Origin: Ignavibacteria bacterium
Lineage (GTDB): Bacteria > Bacteroidota > Ignavibacteria > Tepidaquicellales > OLB5
Length of the DNA stretch: 64,000 nt
Assembly (NCBI GenBank): GCA_017303675.1
Contig: JAFLBX010000001.1
Location: 321,970 to 385,969, forward strand
Direction of reading: 5' to 3'
How positions within the stretch are numbered: position 1 is the first letter of the stretch; each line of letters begins with the position of its first letter. The notes beneath the pieces are model-generated. The model saw nothing but the letters and a program-made list of their open reading frames with translations. It was not told the origin of the DNA and searched no databases. Of this stretch, positions 63,556 to 64,000 are shown in pieces. The translations under genes were made by a program, and so were the position numbers.

Positions 63556-64000
63556 TTAATTTCTGTGAGTACTTCTAATCTGTTCAGCCTGTTTTGTAAT
63601 ATCGATACCGACTGGGCACCAGGTAATACACCTGCCGCAGCCCACGCAGCCTAATATGCCGAACTGTTCTTCCCATGAAGCAAGCTTATGGGTCATCCAC
63701 TGCCTGTACCTGGCCTTAGATGTAGTACGGAAATTACCCCCGGCTACTTTTGAGTATTCAAGATTAAAACATGAATCCCACTGCCTCCAGCGCTCGGTAT
63801 GATTTCCGGTAAGATCTGTAACATCTTCAACTGTTGAACAGAAACAGGTTGGGCAAACAAGTGTGCAGTTAGCGCAGCTTAAACATTTTGCCGCTGTCTC
63901 TTCCCACACAGGATGATCAAAATTCTTATAGAGAAGCTCTTTGATCCCCTTTGTATTCAGCTTTCTTCCCATTTTTTCTGCAGCTGCATTAACAGCATCC
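63556..64000 (-). CDS. hydB: Group 3b iron-sulfur subunit (HydB-type), N-terminal part outside window
   Basis: The last 148 codons; the frame is open to the right edge, with EKM before [10 protein letters not shown] being internal, not a start. Two [4Fe-4S] motifs, [16 protein letters not shown] and [14 protein letters not shown], and WRQWDSCF, as in the beta subunit of Pyrococcus sulfhydrogenase. First visible gene of the operon hydB-CNBD-hydG-small-large-protease. Confidence 0.88.
   Translation of the reverse strand, partial: DAVNAAAEKMGRKLNTKGIKELLYKNFDHPVWEETAAKCLSCANCTLVCPTCFCSTVEDVTDLTGNHTERWRQWDSCFNLEYSKVAGGNFRTTSKARYRQWMTHKLASWEEQFGILGCVGCGRCITWCPVGIDITKQAEQIRSTHRN

Overview
The window is AT-rich, gene-dense bacterial DNA. 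The gene set suggests a member of the FCB group, most likely Ignavibacteriota or a near relative: many lipoproteins and small outer-membrane beta-barrels, DUF6600 and DUF5670 proteins, a GH130 plus glycosyltransferase pair, a Kgd-type fused 2-oxoglutarate dehydrogenase and cytosolic group 3 [NiFe] hydrogenases. This assignment is inferred from gene content; there is no rRNA or marker gene here to fix it.

Layout. 1-7.1 kb: the end of a histidine kinase, a hybrid REC-PAS-kinase, fused 2-oxoglutarate dehydrogenase, two paralogous one-helix microproteins each with its own terminator, and tRNA-Pro(CGG) followed directly by a GIY-YIG gene. The 3' part of the tRNA plus the start of the GIY-YIG gene is repeated 311 bp downstream. 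7.1-37.5 kb: what looks like a stress island. It encodes Ku and a LigD split into three genes, a Rieske-FAD oxidoreductase, YihY, GT4/GH130, DUF421, a YciE/F-like protein, a hydrophilin-like protein, YtxH, an ECF sigma factor, an SDR, a low-affinity iron permease family protein, beta-barrels, lipoproteins and many microproteins. In the middle are an NtrC-type sigma-54 activator and a 1776-residue multi-PAS sensor kinase.

Six sigma-54-like -24/-12 elements head operons in this island. Four copies of an 18-bp dyad, TAYGACA-N4-TGWCATA, lie about 50-70 bp upstream of five of them. Together with the kinase/activator pair this looks like a local sigma-54-dependent stress regulon that includes non-homologous end joining. 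This is the most novel signal in the window and is inferred from sequence only.

37.5-40.6 kb: a fatty-acid desaturase and a membrane-anchored protein of unknown function. 40.6-64 kb: a minus-strand hydrogenase island. It carries the whole hypABFCDE maturation set and three different cytosolic [NiFe] hydrogenases in succession: group 3c Mvh with HdrABC (probably electron-bifurcating), group 3d HoxEFUYH (NAD-linked) and group 3b HydBGSA (NAD(P)-linked 'sulfhydrogenase' type). A maturation protease gene lies after each large-subunit gene. The set could let the cell exchange H2 electrons with NAD(P)H, ferredoxin and an unidentified disulfide-type or other Hdr substrate.
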